Assembly (NCBI RefSeq): GCF_003966655.1
Contig: NZ_AP018795.1
Location: forward strand, 1,392,001 to 1,456,000
Length of the DNA stretch: 64,000 nt
Origin: Acidithiobacillus ferridurans
GTDB lineage: Bacteria > Pseudomonadota > Gammaproteobacteria > Acidithiobacillales > Acidithiobacillaceae
Direction: 5' to 3'
Part shown: positions 38,232 to 47,596 of the stretch, in pieces
Layout: each line of letters opens with the position of its first letter
Position numbering within the stretch: position 1 is the stretch's first letter
Program-made: the position numbers and the translations under genes
Notes under the pieces: generated by a model
Told to the model about the DNA's origin: nothing
What the model saw: the letters and a program-made list of their open reading frames with translations, nothing else
Databases searched by the model: none

Positions 38232-39590
38232 TCATGCGCCAAGAATCCGCAACAGGTTTCGGTAATCTTCGTCCATCTGAGCATCTTCCAGACGGAGTTT
38301 GTCGATCTGGCGGCAGGCATGGAGGACGGTGGTGTGGTCGCGTCCACCAAAGGCCTCGCCGATTTCCGGCAGACTGTGGTTGGTGAGTTCCTTGGTGAGG
38401 CACATGGCTACCTGCCGGGGACGGGCAATGTTGCGGCTGCGCCGCTTGGACTGCATATCGGAGCCGCGAATGTGAAAATACTCGGCTACGACTTTCTGGA
38501 TGTTGTCGAGGCTGACCATGCGTTTCTGTACGTCGATCAGGTCGCGCAGGGCCTCGCGGGCGGTATCCAGGTTGTAAGGCTTGTGGGTGAAGTTGACATG
38601 GGCGACGACCCTGCGCAGCGCGCCTTCCAGTTCGCGGACATGGGAGCGGATTTTCTCGGCGATGAAGAAGGCCACTTCCTCCGGTAAATCGACACCGCTT
38701 TCTTCCGCCTTGCAAAGAACGATGGCCATGCGGGTTTCCAGATCGTGGGGCTGGATGGCGACCGTCAGTCCCCAGCCGAAGCGCGATTGCAGGCGCTCTT
38801 CCAGCCGGTCCACCTCTTTGGGATAGCGGTCGCAGGTGATGATGATCTGCCGGCCGCCGTCAAAGAGGGCGTTGAAGGTGTGGAAAAACTCTTCCTGGGT
38901 GCGATCCTTGCCCGCAAAAAACTGGATGTCGTCGATGAGCAGCGCGTCCAGCTTGCGGTAGCGCTGCTTGAAGTCGTTGATGGTGTTATGTTGCAGGGAG
39001 CGCACCATGTCCATGATGAAGCCTTCTGAACTCACGTAGAGCACCTTGGCGTCGGTATTGCGCTGGAGGATGGCGTTGCCCACCGCTTGCATGAGATGGG
39101 TTTTGCCCAGTCCGACGCCGCCATAGATATACAGGGGGTTGTAGGATTTTCCCGGATTTTCTACGACTTGTCGGGCAGCCGCTACAGCGAGTTGATTGGA
39201 TTTGCCCTCGACGTAGGACTGAAAGGAAAATCCGGGGTTGAGCCGGTTGCCGTTGCGCGGCTCGGTGGTGGAAGGGGCGGACGGCGTCGCCGGTCCCGCC
39301 GGGACCGGCGACAGCCCCTGGTCGGGGCTGAGTTCCAGGCGCAGCAGCATCCCTGGCGCAAGCTCGGCAAGCACCGCTTCCAGCAGGTCCATCAGCCTTT
39401 CCCGCACCCACTCCATGACGAAGGTATTGGGTGCGAACAGGCGCAATTCGTTACCATGCAGCTCGCCACGAAGAGGGCGCAGCCAGGTGTTGAACTGCTG
39501 GGCGGTGGTCTGTTCTTGCAACTGCACGCACAGCGCTGCCCATAGGGCATCTCCATTGTGCAGCGCGGATGGCGCTGGATGACTGCTCAT
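38232..39590 (-). CDS. dnaA: Chromosomal replication initiator DnaA
   Basis: 452 aa. Domain I (about 12-90), a Pro/Thr-rich linker (95-118) and the AAA+ domain follow: Walker [14 protein letters not shown] (about 159-171), Walker [14 protein letters not shown], and sensor motifs. The C-terminal DNA-binding signature is [15 protein letters not shown]. It binds TTATCCACA boxes, which flank the gene on both sides. Strand switching of genes around it suggests an origin nearby. Confidence 0.97.
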   Translation of the reverse strand: MSSHPAPSALHNGDALWAALCVQLQEQTTAQQFNTWLRPLRGELHGNELRLFAPNTFVMEWVRERLMDLLEAVLAELAPGMLLRLELSPDQGLSPVPAGPATPSAPSTTEPRNGNRLNPGFSFQSYVEGKSNQLAVAAARQVVENPGKSYNPLYIYGGVGLGKTHLMQAVGNAILQRNTDAKVLYVSSEGFIMDMVRSLQHNTINDFKQRYRKLDALLIDDIQFFAGKDRTQEEFFHTFNALFDGGRQIIITCDRYPKEVDRLEERLQSRFGWGLTVAIQPHDLETRMAIVLCKAEESGVDLPEEVAFFIAEKIRSHVRELEGALRRVVAHVNFTHKPYNLDTAREALRDLIDVQKRMVSLDNIQKVVAEYFHIRGSDMQSKRRSRNIARPRQVAMCLTKELTNHSLPEIGEAFGGRDHTTVLHACRQIDKLRLEDAQMDEDYRNLLRILGA

Positions 39591-40077
39591 GCGTAACCTG
39601 GTCAGAGGGTCTGAAGGTGAACGGTGCTTTGCCCCGGCGCTGCCAAGTGCAGTGGCACGCGGCAGCAGAGGGGACTCGCTTCCCGCAACGGGAAGGGCGT
39701 TTCACCATAATTCTCCGTCCGTGGAGTATATCCAGTTGCAGCGGTACATGCCAGCACGTCGCTATGGCCGACGGATTTTCGGCGGCGCGGCGGTTTCCTG
39801 GTAAATTAGAGACAGAATGCTCCTGAAAAATAATACGTACATTTATTTTTTGTATTGTAAAACATCTACATTAACATTTGTTTTATATTGACTTTTATTT
39901 ATTAAAACGCGATTTATATCTGCAGTATGACAGTTATCATGTCCCTTGTGTTTTCAGGTGGGTATGACTTTTATGACATAGACAAATTACTGTTAAATAG
40001 AATATAGTGCTTTAATGAAAGGCGGTTGCGGGTGAACTGGTGTCCGATGCGGGCGGGGTGAGAGGCGGGCGTCGACG
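39591..40077. other. AT-rich intergenic region upstream of dnaA
   Basis: 487 bp between the divergent dnaA and an SDR gene. Bases 39827-40020 are far more AT-rich than the surroundings, with T-rich runs around 39842-39905 and a TTGACT hexamer at 39888 that could be a -35. I saw no consensus DnaA box here. It may contain the dnaA promoter and a DNA unwinding element. The left part (39591-39800) is GC-rich with nothing recognised. Confidence 0.5.
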
Positions 40078-40863
40078 ATGATGGGCGCGGTAGTGATCAC
40101 CGGGGCGGGTAGCGGCATTGGCCGGGCGCTGGCGCTGGCCTATGCGGAGCCGGGGCGAGTGGTCCTGCTCCTCGGGCGTCGCCGGACGGCTTTGCAGGAA
40201 ACGGCCGTTCAGGTGTGCGCGCGGGGTGCGCGGGCGGAGTTGCAAACGGTCGATGTCTGCGACGGCGCCGCCCTCGACCGGATTGCAGCGGATTTTGCCA
40301 GAGACTTCGGACCCGTCGCCGTGCTGATCGCCAACGCGGGCATCAGTCACGGCACGCTGACGGCGGAACCGGCGGATCGCACCGTTTTCGCTGAAATCGT
40401 GGCCACCAATCTGATCGGAGTAGAGACGACCTGCGGCGCCTTCCTGCCCTATCTGGCGCCACAGGCGCGGATTGTGGGCATCGCCAGCGTCGCCGGTTTT
40501 CGCGGACTGCCGGGTGCGGCGGCGTATTCAGCGTCCAAGGCGGGAGCGATAGCCTACCTGGAGAGCCTGCGCCTGGAACTGCGAGATCGCGGCATCCGCG
40601 TGTGCAGCATCGCCCCCGGCTATGTGGCCACGCCCATGACCGCGGAAAATCACTACCCGATGCCCTGGTTGATGCCGGTGGACCAGGCTGCGGCGAAAAT
40701 GCGGCGAGCCATCGACCGGGGTCGGCCATGGTGCGTTCTGCCTTGGCAGATGGCGGTGCTGGGCACCCTCCTGCGGCATCTGCCCATAGCCATCTATGAC
40801 CCGATTTTTGCCAGGGTAGCGGGAAAACAGCGGAGGACGGGCGATGACGCGGCGGAATCCTGA
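40078..40863 (+). CDS. Short-chain dehydrogenase/reductase
   Basis: 261 aa. Classical SDR features: TGAGSGIG NAD(P)-binding motif at residues 8-15, LIANAGISHG (the NAG motif), catalytic Ser in IASVAGF, and YSASK with Tyr and Lys (about 153-157). The C-terminal region contains hydrophobic stretches (AVLGTLLRHLP) and no known substrate tag. Substrate unknown. Its start is at the edge of the AT-rich region upstream of dnaA; a ribosome-binding site is GTGAGAGG near 40058-40066. Confidence 0.88.
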   Translation: MMGAVVITGAGSGIGRALALAYAEPGRVVLLLGRRRTALQETAVQVCARGARAELQTVDVCDGAALDRIAADFARDFGPVAVLIANAGISHGTLTAEPADRTVFAEIVATNLIGVETTCGAFLPYLAPQARIVGIASVAGFRGLPGAAAYSASKAGAIAYLESLRLELRDRGIRVCSIAPGYVATPMTAENHYPMPWLMPVDQAAAKMRRAIDRGRPWCVLPWQMAVLGTLLRHLPIAIYDPIFARVAGKQRRTGDDAAES

Positions 40864-41113
40864 CCCACGTGGCGGTTGGAGCCGCCTTCTGGATGAAGAA
40901 AGTTTTCCACAAAGACGTTAAAACAGCAGTTAAGGGGATTTGTTGGGAATCATGTTTCATTAGTTTTTATATATTACTGTTATGCATGCAAATTATTTTT
41001 TGAATGGCCATTTTTCCCGGCGTGGGGATATCCTTGTCATGACGGAATCACTGCTACGGGCAAAGTATCCACAAAGTTATCCACAGGTTTTTGTACCAGA
41101 CTAGAGCCCCGTA
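40864..41113. other. oriC: Likely oriC segment: three DnaA boxes and an AT-rich tract
   Basis: Holds TTTTCCACA (40903-40911, 8/9), GTATCCACA (41065-41073, 8/9) and TTATCCACA (41077-41085, perfect), the last two separated by 3 bp. An AT-rich tract (about 40944-41012) lies between the boxes and contains TTTTTATATATT. Leftwards, dnaA-dnaN-recF-gyrB run on minus; rightwards genes run on plus, as expected at an origin. The exact start site is uncertain. Confidence 0.6.
41077..41085 (+). promoter_or_regulatory. DnaA box (perfect TTATCCACA)
   Basis: Exact consensus match, 3 bp after an 8/9 match (GTATCCACA) at 41065-41073, both on the same strand. Confidence 0.75.
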
Positions 41114-41158
41114 ATGGTTGTTGGTGCATGCCCCTTTGATTTGGAGGATTCAACCCTG

Positions 41159-42001
41159 ATGGAATCCCGTCATCCGGAAGCGGTGGGTCCTTTGCCCGTC
41201 GTTCTAACTATTGCCGGCTCCGATCCCAGTGCGGGTGCGGGCTTGCAGGCCGACCTGCTGACCCTGGCCAGCCTGGGGGTGCATGGCTGCACGGCGGTCA
41301 CCGCGCTGACCGTTCAGGATTCGGTGAATGTCCGCGGCTACACGCCGGTCGATCCGCGGGATACCATAGCCCAGGCCCGTGCCGTGCTGGAGGACATGTC
41401 CGTACAGGTCATCAAGATTGGGATGCTGGGCAGCGCGGCTATGGTGGCGGCGGTGAGCGCGCTGTTGGCGGACCATTCGCAGATTCCCGTGGTACTGGAC
41501 CCAGTGCTGGCGGCCGGAGGCGGCGCCGCCCTGGCCGGGGCCGGATTGCGCGAAGCCCTGGTGGCACAATTGCTGCCCCGAGTGACCGCCATGACGCCCA
41601 ATGGCCCGGAAGCGCTGGCCTTGTCGGGCGCCGACGATTTGCGGGCGGCGGGTGTTTGGCTCAACCGCTATGGAGCGGAGTGGGCGCTGATCAGCGGCGG
41701 GCACGGCGAGGAGCCGGAACTGGAGAACCTGCTGTTTCGGGGCGAGGTCTTGCGACGCACTTTCCGGCAGGCGCGCCTGCCCCACAGTTACCACGGTTCG
41801 GGATGTACCCTGGCGGCCGCGCTGGCGGCGGGTCTGGCACATGGTTTGACCATGGAGGACGCCGTGGCGCGGGCACTGGATTTTACCCATGCCTGTCTGG
41901 TCCATGCTTACCCGCTGGGGAAAGGGCAGTATTTTCCGGACCGGTTCTTTTGGGCGCGCAGGCATCGGGAGGGGGCCGGGTGGCCGGAGATAACCATTTG
42001 A
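41159..42001 (+). CDS. thiD: Hydroxymethylpyrimidine/phosphomethylpyrimidine kinase
   Basis: 280 aa from the ATG at 41159, chosen for TTTGGAGG 11-12 bp upstream. Conserved ThiD motifs: LTIAGSDPSAGAGLQADL, SVQVIKIGMLG, VVLDPVLAAGGG, MTPNGPEALALSG, and the C-terminal HSYHGSGCTLAAALAAGLAHG anion-hole segment. It phosphorylates HMP and HMP-P for thiamine synthesis. The neighbour thiE uses its product. No thiamine riboswitch (THI box) was recognised before it. Confidence 0.94.
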   Translation: MESRHPEAVGPLPVVLTIAGSDPSAGAGLQADLLTLASLGVHGCTAVTALTVQDSVNVRGYTPVDPRDTIAQARAVLEDMSVQVIKIGMLGSAAMVAAVSALLADHSQIPVVLDPVLAAGGGAALAGAGLREALVAQLLPRVTAMTPNGPEALALSGADDLRAAGVWLNRYGAEWALISGGHGEEPELENLLFRGEVLRRTFRQARLPHSYHGSGCTLAAALAAGLAHGLTMEDAVARALDFTHACLVHAYPLGKGQYFPDRFFWARRHREGAGWPEITI

Positions 42002-42633
42002 TTTCTGGGCTATATGCCATCACCGACGCGCATCTGATGCCGGAGCCGGTTTTCCTGGCGCGCGCCGAGGCGGCGCTGCGCGGGGGGGCGCGCATCCTGC
42101 AATACCGGGATAAGGGCGATGCCGTGACCGACGCGCGGCGACGGCGCATGCAGGCGGGCGCCTTGCGAGAACTATGTGCGCAGTACGACGCCCTGTTCGT
42201 CGTCAATGATGATCCCCGGCTGGCACAGGCTGTCGGCGCTCCCGCCCTGCATGTGGGGGCAGAAGATGCGCCCCCGGCGGCATTGCGTGCGCAATTCGGC
42301 CGCGCCATACTCATCGGGGTTTCCTGCTATGGATCGGTGCCGCAGGCGCAGGAGGCGGCGACGCGGGGGGCGGACTACGTGGCCTTCGGGTCCTTTTTCG
42401 CCTCTCCCAGCAAACCGCAGGCGCCGATGGTCAGTGTGGATGTCCTGACGGTGGCGCGCGCGATGATCGACCTGCCCATTGTCGCCATCGGCGGCATCAC
42501 GGAGGCCAATGGGTCTGCCTTGATTGCGGCTGGTGCGGATGCCCTGGCGGTAATTTCCGGCGTTTTCGCCGCAGAGGATGTGGAAGGGGCGGCACGACGC
42601 CTTACCGCCCTGTTCAGTAACCGTAAGGAGTGA
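41980..42633 (+). CDS. thiE: Thiamine-phosphate synthase
   Basis: 217 aa from a GTG at 41980, which overlaps the thiD 3' end; a TTG at 41998 with GGAGA upstream is an alternative. TIM-barrel motifs: [51 protein letters not shown] and IGGITEAN. It joins HMP-PP and thiazole phosphate to give thiamine phosphate. With thiD it forms a partial pathway here. The stop overlaps the hemL ribosome-binding region (TGATGATG). Confidence 0.93.
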   Translation: MAGDNHLISGLYAITDAHLMPEPVFLARAEAALRGGARILQYRDKGDAVTDARRRRMQAGALRELCAQYDALFVVNDDPRLAQAVGAPALHVGAEDAPPAALRAQFGRAILIGVSCYGSVPQAQEAATRGADYVAFGSFFASPSKPQAPMVSVDVLTVARAMIDLPIVAIGGITEANGSALIAAGADALAVISGVFAAEDVEGAARRLTALFSNRKE

Positions 42634-42635
42634 TG

Positions 42636-43928
42636 ATGACGCAGACTTCACACGCGCTGTTCCAGATGGCGCAACAGTGCATTCCGGGCGGGGTGAATTC
42701 ACCGGTCCGGGCCTTTCGCGGTGTGGGCGGTGACCCGATTTTCATCGACCACGCCGAAGGACCCTTCGTCTGGGATGTGGAAGGCAAGCGCTATCTCGAT
42801 TATGTGGGCTCCTGGGGACCGATGATTCACGGCCACGGCCATCCGGAGGTGCTGGCGGCGGTGCATGCGCAGGTGAACAAGGGGTTGAGCTTTGGTGCGC
42901 CCACCGCCATCGAGGTGGAGATGGCGGAACTGGTCTGCGCTCTGGTGCCGAGTATCGAATCGGTGCGCATGACGTCCAGTGGCACCGAGGCGGTGATGAC
43001 CGCCATTCGTCTGGCGCGCGGTTACACCGGGCGCGACAGGATCATCAAATTCGAGGGCAATTATCACGGTCACAGCGACAGTCTGCTGGTAAAGGCCGGG
43101 TCCGGGGCGCTGACCCTGGGGCAGCCTTCCAGCGCCGGGGTTCCGCGCGAGGTCAGTCAGAATACCCTGGTGCTGCCGTATAACGACCTCCCGGCGGTGG
43201 AGGAAATGATGTCACAGTTCGGCTTCGATGTGGCCACCATCATTGTCGAGCCGGTGGCTGGCAATATGGGCTGCGTGCCGCCGGAGCCGGGCTTTCTGGA
43301 AGGGCTGCGCGCCGTTTGTGATCAATACGGGTGTATGCTGATCTTCGACGAGGTGATGACCGGATTCCGGGTGGCCGTGGGAGGCGCACAGGCGCTCTAC
43401 GGGGTACGGCCCGACCTGACCACGCTGGGCAAGATCATCGGCGGCGGTCTGCCGGTGGGTGCCGTCGGCGGTCCACGGGAAGTGATGGAATATCTGGCAC
43501 CCATCGGACCGGTATATCAGGCAGGGACACTATCTGGCAATCCGGTGGCCATGGCCGCCGGACTGGCGACCCTGCGGCTGCTGACGGTGCCGGGTTTCCA
43601 TGAGCGCCTGGCGGCGCAGACGGCGGTGCTCTGCGACGGCCTGGCCGAGCGGGCGGAAGCCGCGGGCGTGCCGATGCAGATCAATTATGTGCCGGGCATG
43701 TTCGGCTGGTTCTTTGCGGAACAGCCGGTGCGCGGTTTTGATGCGGTGATGGCGGCCGACAGCCAACGCTACGCCCGCTTTTTCCACGGCCTGCTGGCGC
43801 GCGGGGTGTATCTCGCCCCCAGCGCCTATGAGGCGGGTTTCCTCTCGGCAGCCCATGGTGATACCGAGATCGCCGCCACCCTGGATGCCGCCGAGGCCGT
43901 TCTGGCCACTCTCAAGGAGGACGTATGA
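42636..43928 (+). CDS. hemL: Glutamate-1-semialdehyde 2,1-aminomutase
   Basis: 430 aa from the ATG at 42636 with AAGGAG five bases upstream; ATG 42633 and GTG 42630 are also in frame. Class III aminotransferase: [53 protein letters not shown] and the PLP Lys in [14 protein letters not shown]. It makes 5-aminolevulinate in the C5 pathway. hemC, hemD and hemB follow, so this is a haem cluster. It overlaps the HIT gene by 4 bp. Confidence 0.96.
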   Translation: MTQTSHALFQMAQQCIPGGVNSPVRAFRGVGGDPIFIDHAEGPFVWDVEGKRYLDYVGSWGPMIHGHGHPEVLAAVHAQVNKGLSFGAPTAIEVEMAELVCALVPSIESVRMTSSGTEAVMTAIRLARGYTGRDRIIKFEGNYHGHSDSLLVKAGSGALTLGQPSSAGVPREVSQNTLVLPYNDLPAVEEMMSQFGFDVATIIVEPVAGNMGCVPPEPGFLEGLRAVCDQYGCMLIFDEVMTGFRVAVGGAQALYGVRPDLTTLGKIIGGGLPVGAVGGPREVMEYLAPIGPVYQAGTLSGNPVAMAAGLATLRLLTVPGFHERLAAQTAVLCDGLAERAEAAGVPMQINYVPGMFGWFFAEQPVRGFDAVMAADSQRYARFFHGLLARGVYLAPSAYEAGFLSAAHGDTEIAATLDAAEAVLATLKEDV

Positions 43929-44320
43929 GCACCCTGTTCAGCCGCATCATCAACGGTGAAATCCCGGCGCAGAAAGTGCTGGAAGACGATCGTTATCTGG
44001 CCTTTCTCGATATCCGCCCGGTACGGCCGGGGCATACCCTGGTCATTCCCAAGGTGGAGCACGATTATATTTTTACGCTGGACGACGCAACCCTGGCGGG
44101 GCTTCTGCCCTTTGCCAAACGCGTCGTGCCGGCGCTGGAGCAGGTCACCGGCTGCAAGCGGGTCGGGATCATGGTGGCGGGGCTGGAAGTGCCCCATGCC
44201 CATGTGCATCTGATCCCGATGAACGCCATCCCGGACCTGAGTTTCGCTAACGCCAGAGATACCCCGGCGGCGGAGCTGGCGGCGATGGGGGATAGGATAC
44301 GTGCGGCGTTGCGGGGTTAA
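43925..44320 (+). CDS. HIT family nucleotide-binding hydrolase
   Basis: 131 aa. Starts [15 protein letters not shown] and contains [11 protein letters not shown] and the histidine triad HAHVHL (about 93-98). HIT proteins of this HinT-like size hydrolyse AMP-linked phosphoramidates; the cellular substrate is not known. It overlaps hemL (ATGA), a coupling that suggests shared expression rather than a direct role in haem synthesis. Confidence 0.92.
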   Translation: MSTLFSRIINGEIPAQKVLEDDRYLAFLDIRPVRPGHTLVIPKVEHDYIFTLDDATLAGLLPFAKRVVPALEQVTGCKRVGIMVAGLEVPHAHVHLIPMNAIPDLSFANARDTPAAELAAMGDRIRAALRG

Positions 44321-44356
44321 GCGCGCAACGCATTTACACAGAGGGAGGGGGTACCG

Positions 44357-44662
44357 TTGCGACGGGGGAAAACGGCCCGGCAAGGGTTGTGGCTGGGCTT
44401 GGTGTCCTTGTGCATGATGGCCGCGGGCGCGTGGGCGCAGGCCGCCGGGACAGGCTGCCCGGTTGCCGTCGACATCAATCACGCCGATGCGGCCCGGCTG
44501 CGCTGCCTGCCGGGCATTGGCGAAAAACGGTCCGCCGCGATCATCGCTTTTCGGGAGGCGCATGGCCCCTTTCCCGGCCCCGCCTCCCTCGCTGCGGTGC
44601 TTGGTCCCAAGATGGCGCAGACGCTGCGCGCGAGGGTGGTGGTGACCCCGGTTTCGCGGTGA
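44357..44662 (+). CDS. ComEA-like secreted helix-hairpin-helix protein
   Basis: 101 aa from a TTG at 44357, preceded by GGAGGGGG. Residues 1-30 form a signal peptide (LGLVSLCMMAAGAWAQA). Then comes one helix-hairpin-helix: DINHADAARLRCLPGIGEKRSAAIIAFRE (short form DINHAD..LPGIG). This resembles ComEA, a periplasmic DNA receptor for transformation, though single-HhH secreted proteins also occur without competence. A DprA gene is in the same window. Its coding start is the main uncertainty. Confidence 0.75.
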   Translation: MRRGKTARQGLWLGLVSLCMMAAGAWAQAAGTGCPVAVDINHADAARLRCLPGIGEKRSAAIIAFREAHGPFPGPASLAAVLGPKMAQTLRARVVVTPVSR

Positions 44663-44679
44663 GCGCCGCCGTGCCGCCC

Positions 44680-44708
44680 TTGACAGAAAAAACCGCGCTG
44701 TTAAGGTG
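44680..44708 (+). promoter_or_regulatory. Candidate promoter for hemC
   Basis: A perfect -35 TTGACA (44680-44685) is followed after 16 bp by TAAGGT (44702-44707), a poor -10. It lies about 50 bp before the hemC start in the 92-bp gap after the ComEA-like gene. Only the -35 is convincing. Confidence 0.4.
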
Positions 44709-44754
44709 AATAACCCTTTCTTCTCCTGATCATCATCAGAGCCGCCGAGCCGAT

Positions 44755-45675
44755 ATGCCGCACTCCCTTCGCATTGGTACCCGTGCCAGCCCGCTGGCCG
44801 TCTGGCAGGCAGAGCACGTTCGCGCTGCCCTGTTGCGGCTTCACCCGGGGATGGCGGTCGAGATCATCACCATGACCACCAGCGGCGACGTTCTTCTGGA
44901 GGCACCCCTGCATGCGCTGGGCGGCAAGGGCCTCTTTGTCAAGGAAATCGAGGATGCCCTGCAGCAGCGGCGGGTGGATGTTGCCGTGCACTCCATGAAG
45001 GATGTGCCGGCGCTACAGCCGGATGGTCTGGAAATCGTCGCCATCATGGCCCGGGAGGATGTCCGGGATGCTTTCGTCAGCAATACCTTTCTGCATCCCG
45101 ACGCCCTGCCGGTGGGTGCACGGGTGGGAAGCTCCAGCCTGCGGCGGCGGGCGCAATTACTGGAGCGCTACCCCCATTTGCGGGTCGATGACCTGCGCGG
45201 CAATGTCGCTACGCGCTTGCGTAGGCTGGACGAGGGGCATTATGACGCGATCATTCTCGCCGCTGCGGGCCTCAAGCGCCTTGGTTTGCCAGATCGCATC
45301 ACCCATCTGCTGGACATCGACTGCTCTCTGCCGGCGGTGGGGCAAGGGGCCATAGGCATCGAGGCGCGCCGCGACGACGGGCGGACCCGGGAACTGCTGG
45401 CACCCCTGGCCGATGCCGATACCCAGAACTGCGTGCTGGCGGAACGCAGCATGAATCGGGTGCTGGGCGGGGATTGCCAGCTCCCGGTGGCGGCGCTCGC
45501 CCGATGGCAGGGCCCGCAGATGCTCCTGCGCGGGCTGGTCGCCACCCCCGACGGGCGCCGGGTACTGCATGCCGAGGCGAGGGGCAGCGACCCCGTCGCC
45601 CTCGGCATGGCCGTCGCTGCGGCCTTGGTCGCGCAAGGGGCGGCAGAGATTATCGAGGATGTCCGGAACCCATGA
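44755..45675 (+). CDS. hemC: Porphobilinogen deaminase
   Basis: 306 aa. Conserved motifs: IGTRASPLAVWQAE, HSMKDVPA (near residue 81), GSSSLRRRAQLL, RGNVATRL and the dipyrromethane cofactor Cys in LGGDCQLPV (about 242). It builds hydroxymethylbilane from four porphobilinogens. The stop overlaps the hemD ATG (ATGA). Confidence 0.96.
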   Translation: MPHSLRIGTRASPLAVWQAEHVRAALLRLHPGMAVEIITMTTSGDVLLEAPLHALGGKGLFVKEIEDALQQRRVDVAVHSMKDVPALQPDGLEIVAIMAREDVRDAFVSNTFLHPDALPVGARVGSSSLRRRAQLLERYPHLRVDDLRGNVATRLRRLDEGHYDAIILAAAGLKRLGLPDRITHLLDIDCSLPAVGQGAIGIEARRDDGRTRELLAPLADADTQNCVLAERSMNRVLGGDCQLPVAALARWQGPQMLLRGLVATPDGRRVLHAEARGSDPVALGMAVAAALVAQGAAEIIEDVRNP

Positions 45676-46460
45676 ACAGCACCATCCTGCGAGGCAAGGG
45701 CATCGTGGTTACCCGGCCGCGCGCGCAGGCCGGCGAGATGCTGACCTTGTTGGAGGCGCAAGGCGCGCGCGCCATACTGTTTCCCGCCGTAGAGATCGAG
45801 GCGCCGGAGAACTGGCAGTCCCTGGATGACGCCTTGCATCGGCTTGTGGCCTATGACTGGGTGATTTTTTCCAGCCGTAATGCCGTCGCCTTCGCCCTCA
45901 GTCGCCTGCAGAGCCGCAACCTGTCCTGGCCGGTGGGGCCGCGCATTGCGGCGGTGGGACGGGAGACCGCCAAGGCGTTGCGTGAGTTTGGTCTGCAGGT
46001 CGACCTGGTCCCCCGGCGTTTCAGCTCCGAGGGTTTGCTGGAAAGTCCAGAACTGCTGGACGTGCGTGGGCAGCGCATCGCGCTGTTTGCCGGTGATCAG
46101 GGCCGGGAGTTGCTGGAGAAGACCCTGGATGAGCGGGGAGCCATCACCGACCAGGTGCTCTGCTACCGGCGCCGGTTGCCCGGCACCAACCCGACGCCGT
46201 TGCTGCATGCCTGGGCGCGTGGCGAGCTGGATGCAGTCACCGTGACCAGCCCGGAGATCTTCAATAATTTCTATCAGATGGTGGGGGGGCTGGGGCAACG
46301 CTGGTTGAAAAACACGCCCATCATCGCCATCAGCCCCCTCACCGCTGAGGCCGTCACCACGGTCGGTCTGCCCGCCCCATGGATCGCCCCGGAGGCCAGT
46401 ACGGCTGGCATGCTGGCGGCGCTGACGGTGTGGGCGCAAGGCCTGGCGCCTGCCCCATGA
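45672..46460 (+). CDS. hemD: Uroporphyrinogen-III synthase
   Basis: 262 aa from the ATG at 45672, coupled to hemC. HemD is poorly conserved; the family match rests on VVTRPRAQAGEM, AYDWVIFSSRNAVAF, VGRETAKALREFGLQVDLVP and VTSPEIFNNF segments of the two-lobed fold. It closes and inverts ring D. Position between hemC and hemB makes the assignment firm. Confidence 0.93.
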   Translation: MNSTILRGKGIVVTRPRAQAGEMLTLLEAQGARAILFPAVEIEAPENWQSLDDALHRLVAYDWVIFSSRNAVAFALSRLQSRNLSWPVGPRIAAVGRETAKALREFGLQVDLVPRRFSSEGLLESPELLDVRGQRIALFAGDQGRELLEKTLDERGAITDQVLCYRRRLPGTNPTPLLHAWARGELDAVTVTSPEIFNNFYQMVGGLGQRWLKNTPIIAISPLTAEAVTTVGLPAPWIAPEASTAGMLAALTVWAQGLAPAP

Positions 46461-46527
46461 ACCCGCTCGATCCGCCGTCTCGCCGCGATTTGTGTTCGTA
46501 TTCCAACTGCTCAAGGACTGTTCTCAC

Positions 46528-47520
46528 ATGAACCTGTTCAATCCGTCGTCCGGTCACCAGCCTCGCCGCCTGCGCCGCCATCCGGCCATGCGCCGGATGT
46601 TGCGTGAACACCATCTGCGCGCCGCCGATTTCATTCTGCCGGTTTTTCTGGTGGAAGGCGAAGGCGTTCGCACGGAAATCTCTTCCATGCCCGGCGTCTT
46701 TCGCCATAGCATCGACTCCGCGCTGCAACTCTGTGCGGAGGCGGTGGCGCGGGGGGTCTCCGGGGTGCTGCTGTTTGGCGTCCTGGAAGAGCACTGCAAG
46801 GATGCCACCGGCTCCGCCTCCTGGGACGCGGAGGGGTTGGTGCAACGGGCGATTCGCGCCATCCGCAGCGGATATCCGCAATTGCTGATCATTGCCGACG
46901 CCTGCTTTTGCGAATACACCGCCCATGGCCATTGCGGTGTGCTGGATGCGGGCGGTGACCGGGACGATTACGCCACCCTGGAAAACCTGCAGCGGCAGGC
47001 CATTTCTTATGCGGAAGCGGGGGTGGATGTCGTCGCCCCTTCGGGCATGGTGGACGGCATGGTGATGGCGATCCGCGAGGCGTTGGACGCAGCGCGGCAT
47101 CCGCAGGTCAGCATTCTGTCCTATGCGGTCAAATACGCCAGCGCTTTTTATGGACCTTTCCGCGATGCAGCCGACAGCGCGCCCCAGTTCGGGGACCGCA
47201 AAGGCTATCAGATGGACCCCGCCAACCGGCGTGAGGCCTTTCGCGAAATGGCGCTGGACATCCAGGAGGGCTGCGACATGGTGATGGTGAAGCCTGCCAT
47301 GGCGTATCTGGATATCATCCGTGACCTCCGCGAGCGCTGCGACCTGCCGGTGCTGGCGTATCAGGTGTCCGGTGAATACAGCATGCTGCAGGCCGCCGCA
47401 CGGGCCGGCTGGCTGGATCTGCAGAGCAGTGTCCTGGAGTCCCTGCTCGGCATCAAAAGGGCCGGGAGCGACGCCATCATCACCTATTATGCCCTCGCTG
47501 CAGCCGATTGGTTGGGATGA
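46528..47520 (+). CDS. hemB: Delta-aminolevulinic acid dehydratase (porphobilinogen synthase)
   Basis: 330 aa from the ATG at 46528 with AAGGA about 10 bp upstream. The metal-binding cysteines DACFCEYTAHGHCG (near residues 129-142) indicate a zinc-type enzyme; the Schiff-base lysines lie in YAVKYASAFYGPF and MVMVKPAMAYLD. It condenses two 5-aminolevulinates to porphobilinogen, between HemL and HemC in the pathway. Last haem gene in the cluster; 67 bp separate it from hemD. Confidence 0.96.
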   Translation: MNLFNPSSGHQPRRLRRHPAMRRMLREHHLRAADFILPVFLVEGEGVRTEISSMPGVFRHSIDSALQLCAEAVARGVSGVLLFGVLEEHCKDATGSASWDAEGLVQRAIRAIRSGYPQLLIIADACFCEYTAHGHCGVLDAGGDRDDYATLENLQRQAISYAEAGVDVVAPSGMVDGMVMAIREALDAARHPQVSILSYAVKYASAFYGPFRDAADSAPQFGDRKGYQMDPANRREAFREMALDIQEGCDMVMVKPAMAYLDIIRDLRERCDLPVLAYQVSGEYSMLQAAARAGWLDLQSSVLESLLGIKRAGSDAIITYYALAAADWLG

Positions 47521-47596
47521 AGCCATAGGATTCTTCGCGCCGCTATCGGACGTTCTGTTCCGGATACGTTGGTTTGGCGCCGCCGCACCTGGCGGT

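Noticed and set aside
40926-40935. 10-bp match (GCAGTTAAGG) to the left end of the IS at 16375-16384
   Set aside because: Too short, with no partner end or duplication nearby; likely chance.
39591-41113. tRNA or small RNA gene near the origin region
   Set aside because: No cloverleaf, CCA end or conserved RNA element seen.
41101-41158. Possible thiamine riboswitch ahead of thiD
   Set aside because: No THI-box-like helices or CUGAGA motif seen; only a ribosome-binding site.
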